From the NCBI GenBank assembly GCA_947303185.1, contig CAMYXF010000004.1, positions 62,001-126,000 of the forward strand: a DNA stretch of 64,000 nucleotides, given 5' to 3'. The translations under genes and the position numbers were made by a program. This DNA comes from an uncultured Clostridia bacterium (lineage in GTDB: Bacteria > Bacillota > Clostridia > Saccharofermentanales > Saccharofermentanaceae). The notes below the pieces were generated by a model, which was not told the origin of the DNA, searched no databases, and was given only the letters and a program-made list of their open reading frames with translations. Below are positions 60,617 through 64,000 of the stretch, in pieces (positions within the stretch are counted from its first letter, which is position 1; every line of letters starts with the position of its first letter).

Positions 60617-61850
60617 TTATACCCTCCGGGCTGTCCTTCCCGGAGCTCAGGAGCTGACAGCCGTTTTCAGTTACCAGGCAGTCGTCCTCAATCCTGAAGC
60701 CGGTGTCCCATTCGGGAATATACACACCGGGTTCGACGGCAAGGCAATTACCTGCTTCAAATTCTTTGTCCCTCGGGCCGACGTCGTGAACGTCCAGACC
60801 GAGATAGTGTGAAGTGTTGTGCCAGTAGTAACGGCGCACTTCCTCCACTGTAAAATTATCAGGTATTAGTCCTTGTCCCGCAAGCCATTTGCCTGCAATG
60901 TCATACATTTGTGAATTAAGCCCGGCGAAAGTTTTTCCGGGTGCAATATACTCGAAAGCAGCCTTCCTCAAGTCCCGGATCAGGCCCAAAAGCTTCATTC
61001 TCTTATCGTCTTCGTCCTTGGGAGCGCCGACAAAGAATACGCGTGAGATATCAGCGCAGTATCCGTCAACCCTGGCGCCGCAGTCGATCTGGATGATGGA
61101 GCCTTCTTTTGCGATGCCGTCGCCCTCTTTCTCAGGGTCAGAATGGTGCAGATAGAAAGCATTTGTACCACAGGATACGATGGTCTCGAAAGCAAAAGCC
61201 ATGGAGCTTCTCTTCGCCATCTCATACTCAAGCTTCAGGTAGAGCTCGTACTCAGAAACGCCGGGACGGATGAGGGTCTTCATCTCCTCTATCGCCTCTT
61301 CGGTGATCCTTGCAGCTTCCCTGATGGCATCAGCCTCACATGGGCTCTTAACAAGTCTTAGTGGGGTGGTTATCTCTGACAGATCGGCTACTTTCCTGCC
61401 GTCTTTTTCGATGGTCTTCTTAAGCTCGAAAGGCTTGGCCATAACGGATGAATTATCAAGATAGATCCTGATGTCCGTATCCTTTATGAGCTCAAACTCC
61501 TTCTCTTCATACTTCTCGAGGTCAAGCACGTTATCGGAAGCAAGGCCGGTCAGGGCTGCGATGTCATCAAAGCCCATTCTCTTGCCGTGCCAGCGCTCCT
61601 CCATGGAGTCTCTTGCGGGAGCATAGATCTTAGTGGTTACTTCGCCGCCGTTCTTTTCGATCACGAGAACAAAGCCCGGGCGCTCAAGTCCGGTCAGATA
61701 GTAGAAGTTGCGGTCTGCGAAAAACCTGTAGTCAGAATCGCGCGACATGTGCTTTTCTTCGCCCGAGAAAAGCAGCGCCGCGGTGCGGTCCGGCAACGCG
61801 GCGGCAAAGCGCTCTCTGTTTTGTCTGAAAAAAGATGAATCTATCGCCAT
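60606..61850 (-). CDS. Xaa-Pro aminopeptidase (aminopeptidase P family)
   Basis: The 414-residue metallopeptidase removes N-terminal residues before proline. An N-terminal creatinase-like domain (about 1-160) precedes the pita-bread catalytic domain. Metal ligands are visible: Asp in IDCGARVDGY and ADISRVF, His in SHYLGLDVHD, Glu in AVEPGVYIPE and Glu in RIEDDCLVTE. It acts in the cytoplasm. It follows an acyltransferase gene by 8 bases and its end overlaps the hydrolase-like gene, so the three are an operon. Confidence 0.95.
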   Translation of the reverse strand: MAIDSSFFRQNRERFAAALPDRTAALLFSGEEKHMSRDSDYRFFADRNFYYLTGLERPGFVLVIEKNGGEVTTKIYAPARDSMEERWHGKRMGFDDIAALTGLASDNVLDLEKYEEKEFELIKDTDIRIYLDNSSVMAKPFELKKTIEKDGRKVADLSEITTPLRLVKSPCEADAIREAARITEEAIEEMKTLIRPGVSEYELYLKLEYEMAKRSSMAFAFETIVSCGTNAFYLHHSDPEKEGDGIAKEGSIIQIDCGARVDGYCADISRVFFVGAPKDEDDKRMKLLGLIRDLRKAAFEYIAPGKTFAGLNSQMYDIAGKWLAGQGLIPDNFTVEEVRRYYWHNTSHYLGLDVHDVGPRDKEFEAGNCLAVEPGVYIPEWDTGFRIEDDCLVTENGCQLLSSGKDSPEGIIAG

Positions 61851-61858
61851 CAGTTACC

Positions 61859-62515
61859 TTACCACTGCTTGACGCCTTCCGAACGGACATTGTATTCGTC
61901 GAAGAGGATCGTGTTGTTGATGTAATTGAGTGTTGCACCGGGTGATCTTCTGATGAGACCGGGGTTGCCGATTACGATAGAGCCGTCGGGAACATCGAAG
62001 TTAACATATGCGCCGGGCGCGATAAGAACGTTGTTGCCGATCCTGATATTACCTACGATGACGGCATTTGCGCCAATCCATACATAATTACCGATATGAG
62101 GAGAACCCTTTCTCTTACCTCTGAACTGGGTTCCGATGACTACGCCGGTCGATACGTTGACGTTATGGCCGATAATGCTCTTCGGGTGGATGATTACACG
62201 GCCGAAATGCGCGAGGTAAAAGCCCTTGCCGATCTCCGTATCGTAAGGAATCTGGAAATGATATTTACGGCTCAGTCTGTCGAGTCTGAAGTTAGTCACT
62301 GCAAACTTAACCTGATAGAGCTTTTTCTTGATGCCGTCCCACTTCTTGATCTGGTCAGCATAATAACGCGTACGTCTCATTACGCTGATATAGCTGAATT
62401 CCGGGGATGATCTTCTCTCTTCAAGATAGCATGCGTAGATGTTCTTGTAGCGACGTGCATTGCCGGTGTATCTGAACAAATCGGCATAAATGATGTCTTT
62501 TAACTCATCAGTCAT
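61859..62515 (-). CDS. Hexapeptide-repeat acyltransferase (serine acetyltransferase-like)
   Basis: The protein has about 218 residues. The C-terminal half is a left-handed beta helix with hexapeptide repeats (AHFGRVIIHPKSIIGHNVNV and GANAVIVGNIRIGNNVLIAPGA, quoted in part: GRVIIHPKSIIG, VIVGNIRIGNNV). The order is typical of CysE-like transferases, but the N-terminal CysE domain is replaced by a different helical segment of about 90 residues. It may acetylate a sugar or polymer instead. ATG at 62515 is preceded by GGAGG 11 bases upstream. Confidence 0.85.
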   Translation of the reverse strand: MTDELKDIIYADLFRYTGNARRYKNIYACYLEERRSSPEFSYISVMRRTRYYADQIKKWDGIKKKLYQVKFAVTNFRLDRLSRKYHFQIPYDTEIGKGFYLAHFGRVIIHPKSIIGHNVNVSTGVVIGTQFRGKRKGSPHIGNYVWIGANAVIVGNIRIGNNVLIAPGAYVNFDVPDGSIVIGNPGLIRRSPGATLNYINNTILFDEYNVRSEGVKQW

Positions 62516-62549
62516 GAATGCACATCCCTCCATCTTCCTTAATAAAAAA

Positions 62550-62578
62550 ATTCTATTACTTTTTGCAAAATAACTCAA
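62550..62578 (-). promoter_or_regulatory. Promoter of the acyltransferase operon
   Basis: On the minus strand TTGAGT (62573-62578) and TAGAAT (62550-62555) are 17 bases apart. Confidence 0.55.
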
Positions 62579-62651
62579 TAAGATTTTGTGCTCAAACGCC
62601 CTATTCTTACTAGTTTGTAATATTTTTCCATTTCCTATTTCTCAAGTGTGC

Positions 62652-62680
62652 TTTACACAACCTCAAAAGAAATATACAAT
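62652..62680 (+). promoter_or_regulatory. Promoter of the AraC-family regulator
   Basis: TTTACA (62652-62657) and TACAAT (62675-62680) are 17 bases apart, upstream of the ATG at 62729. Confidence 0.6.
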
Positions 62681-62728
62681 TTTTCTAGGAAATTCGACAT
62701 GAAAATTTGATTTTTAGAGGGCCGGAAT

Positions 62729-63484
62729 ATGAATATAGAAAAAGAACTCGCGAAAAGACTTATGGACGAAGGTGAATCAGGCAACCGCCAGATCGCTTAC
62801 AACCACGAAATCAGCTTCTACGAACTCGTAGCAAGCGGCAACATGCACAGATTCGAGGAAGCCCTCAAGACAATCGGCTCCACCCAGAATCTCGGCACAC
62901 TCAGCCCCGACAAGCTCCGCAACGTCAAATACCACACGGTAATCCTCACTGCCCTCGTCAGCAGATTCTGCATCGAGGCCGGCCTTGAGATTTCCGTAGC
63001 ATATAACTTGAGCGACATCTTCATCGAACTCATCGACGCTGCAGGCTCAATTGACGAGGTTTATACCGTCCAGAACGAGATGCTGCGTTCTTACTGTCGC
63101 AAGATGAGCGACCTTTCCAAGAACCGCGTCGTCTCCCGCCACATCGTCGTAGCCATCGACTACATCAGATCACACATCCAGGAGAACCTCACGGTCGAAT
63201 CGATCGCCGACTCACTCTCGCTTAACTCAAGCTATCTTTCCAAACTCTTCAAGCAGGAAATGGGCATCACGTTAAGCCGCTACATCAGGGACCAGAAGAT
63301 CAACGTCGCATGCAACATGTTAAGACACCTGGACGAGTCTTCCCTCACCATCGCAAACTACCTGGGCTTCTCCTCACAGTCCCACTTCATTCAGGTCTTC
63401 AAGAAGTCTACCGGCATGACCCCTGAGGAATACCGCCGTAAGAACTACCACCAGAGCTGGATGAACGGCGAAGGCGAAGAGTGA
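62729..63484 (+). CDS. AraC-family transcriptional regulator
   Basis: The protein has 251 residues. The C-terminal 100 residues form the two helix-turn-helix AraC domain: YIRSHIQENLTVESIADSLS, SSYLSKLFKQEMGITLSRYI and FSSQSHFIQVFKKSTGMTPEEY (each quoted in part). The N-terminal 130 residues are helical and not a cupin, resembling the YesN-like regulators of sugar or surface genes. It diverges from the acyltransferase operon with promoters facing away, so it may control that operon. GAGGG lies before the ATG, and a terminator follows. Confidence 0.9.
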   Translation: MNIEKELAKRLMDEGESGNRQIAYNHEISFYELVASGNMHRFEEALKTIGSTQNLGTLSPDKLRNVKYHTVILTALVSRFCIEAGLEISVAYNLSDIFIELIDAAGSIDEVYTVQNEMLRSYCRKMSDLSKNRVVSRHIVVAIDYIRSHIQENLTVESIADSLSLNSSYLSKLFKQEMGITLSRYIRDQKINVACNMLRHLDESSLTIANYLGFSSQSHFIQVFKKSTGMTPEEYRRKNYHQSWMNGEGEE

Positions 63485-63508
63485 ATCTCAATTTAATTCA
63501 AATAAACA

Positions 63509-63540
63509 AAGGGATGTCTCGTTGAGGCATCCCTTTTTTG
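63509..63540 (+). terminator. Intrinsic terminator of the AraC-family gene
   Basis: AAGGGATG (63509-63516) pairs with CATCCCTT (63528-63535), with CTC/GAG pairing inside, followed by six T. It lies 25 bases after the stop. Confidence 0.9.
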
Positions 63541-63875
63541 TGTGTCGAAATGAAGCTTGGAGTATATCCTTTCGACACAATAACAGCGCTTTTGTGTCGA
63601 AACGATTCTTGGAGCAGTTCTTTTCGACACAATGTTCTCGAAAATGTATCGAAACAGCCCTCTGCGCAAAGCTTTTCGATAACCTGCTGGTCAAACACAC
63701 CCTGAACCACGTTTTAGACAGATAATCAGAGAATCTTTGTCTAAATAGCACTCAAAAAAAAGGCTTTTAGAGAAAATTTCCAAAAATCTTCTCTAAACAC
63801 CTCTCTAATCACATCGTTTAGAGAAGAATCCGCGAAAAGTTCTCTAAACGCCCATAAATCATTCAATATAGAGAA
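63541..63875. repeat. Second array of hairpin-forming dyads, 52-bp period
   Basis: Dyads start at 63541, 63593 and 63645, exactly 52 bp apart: TGTGTCGAAA/TTTCGACACA twice, then TATCGAAA/TTTCGATA. A TTTAGACA/TGTCTAAA dyad (63713-63745) and two TTTAGAGAA/TTCTCTAAA dyads (63766-63797 and 63817-63848) follow, with a last arm near 63867. These are about 51-53 bp apart. The same TATCGAAA and TTTAGAGAA arms occur in the array at 38.5 kb. No gene is visible. Confidence 0.83.
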
Positions 63876-63917
63876 CGCGCACCAACATTGCGAACCAACA
63901 CAGCGCACGAGCACGCC

Positions 63918-64000
63918 TTACTCTGCGCTCTTCAGCGACTCGGCCATGTTTATCTTCTCGATCTTGGCGCGCATTATGAGATTTACTACCGTCGAGAATG
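63918..64000 (-). CDS. Partial FtsX-like ABC transporter permease (C-terminus only)
   Basis: The minus-strand frame from the window edge reads ...TVVNLIMRAKIEKINMAESL (in part) and stops at 63918-63920. The pattern of a final membrane helix end followed by INMAESLKS is typical of the C-terminus of FtsX/MacB-type permeases. The rest of the gene lies beyond base 64000. Evidence is limited to 27 codons. Confidence 0.6.
   Translation of the reverse strand, partial: FSTVVNLIMRAKIEKINMAESLKSAE

Noticed and set aside
63488..63751. Short overlapping frames in the 63.5 kb repeat region
   Set aside because: They are formed by the dyad array and change with repeat copies; they have no initiation signals.

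Overview
The window looks like a chromosomal segment of an anaerobic Gram-positive bacterium of the phylum Bacillota, most likely class Clostridia from a gut or rumen habitat. The reasons are: strong AGGAGG-type ribosome binding sites; a T-box leader on aspS; IreB, RuvX and DUF1292 proteins in one cluster; a DUF4364 protein; a Bacillota-type (class II) GalT; lipoproteins with classical lipoboxes; and a ThiT-type thiamine transporter under a TPP riboswitch. The genus cannot be named from sequence reading alone. No rRNA, tRNA, CRISPR array, insertion sequence, prophage or origin was recognised.

Region by region: 0.1-12.8 kb is a galactoside utilisation locus. A minus-strand operon (TetR regulator, GT-B-like glycosyltransferase, GPH sugar transporter, GH36 alpha-galactosidase, GH2 beta-galactosidase) diverges from a plus-strand galK-galT operon, and two inverted repeats with identical half-sites lie between them. 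12.8-16.5 kb is a response regulator with two tandem sensor kinases, one lacking the phospho-accepting histidine. 16.6-25.2 kb holds small and surface proteins, a YitT membrane protein, an aconitase-family hydratase, twin lipoproteins, pgi and a DUF4364 protein. 25.2-31 kb is an ireB-ruvX-DUF1292-DUF1292-CPBP protease-surface protein cluster. 31.1-34.5 kb is a T-box-controlled aspS-mtaB operon. 34.5-39.2 kb has lipoproteins, RNase R and SecG. 39.3-44.1 kb has a Ca2+-type P-ATPase and an ABC exporter. 44.5-52.7 kb has a stand-alone PTS IIC protein, a BtuCDF/FecBCD-type importer, and a divergent metF / MetH-activation / metH operon; together they suggest cobalamin import feeding B12-dependent methionine synthesis. 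52.7-56.4 kb is a four-gene operon of paralogous zinc-ribbon membrane proteins, three with Gly/His-rich N-termini. 56.5-58.1 kb is one reading frame joining a ThiT thiamine transporter to an AqpZ-like aquaporin behind a TPP riboswitch. 58.1-64 kb holds a MATE transporter, an alpha/beta-hydrolase-like protein without the usual serine, an Xaa-Pro aminopeptidase, a hexapeptide acyltransferase, an AraC regulator and the end of an FtsX-like permease.

The most unusual features are: the ThiT-aquaporin fusion; two non-coding arrays (38.5-38.9 and 63.5-63.9 kb) of hairpin-forming dyads repeated about every 52 bp, in which the arm sequence changes along the array while complementarity is kept; the zinc-ribbon membrane family; and the paired sensor kinases, one of which has Tyr in place of His.
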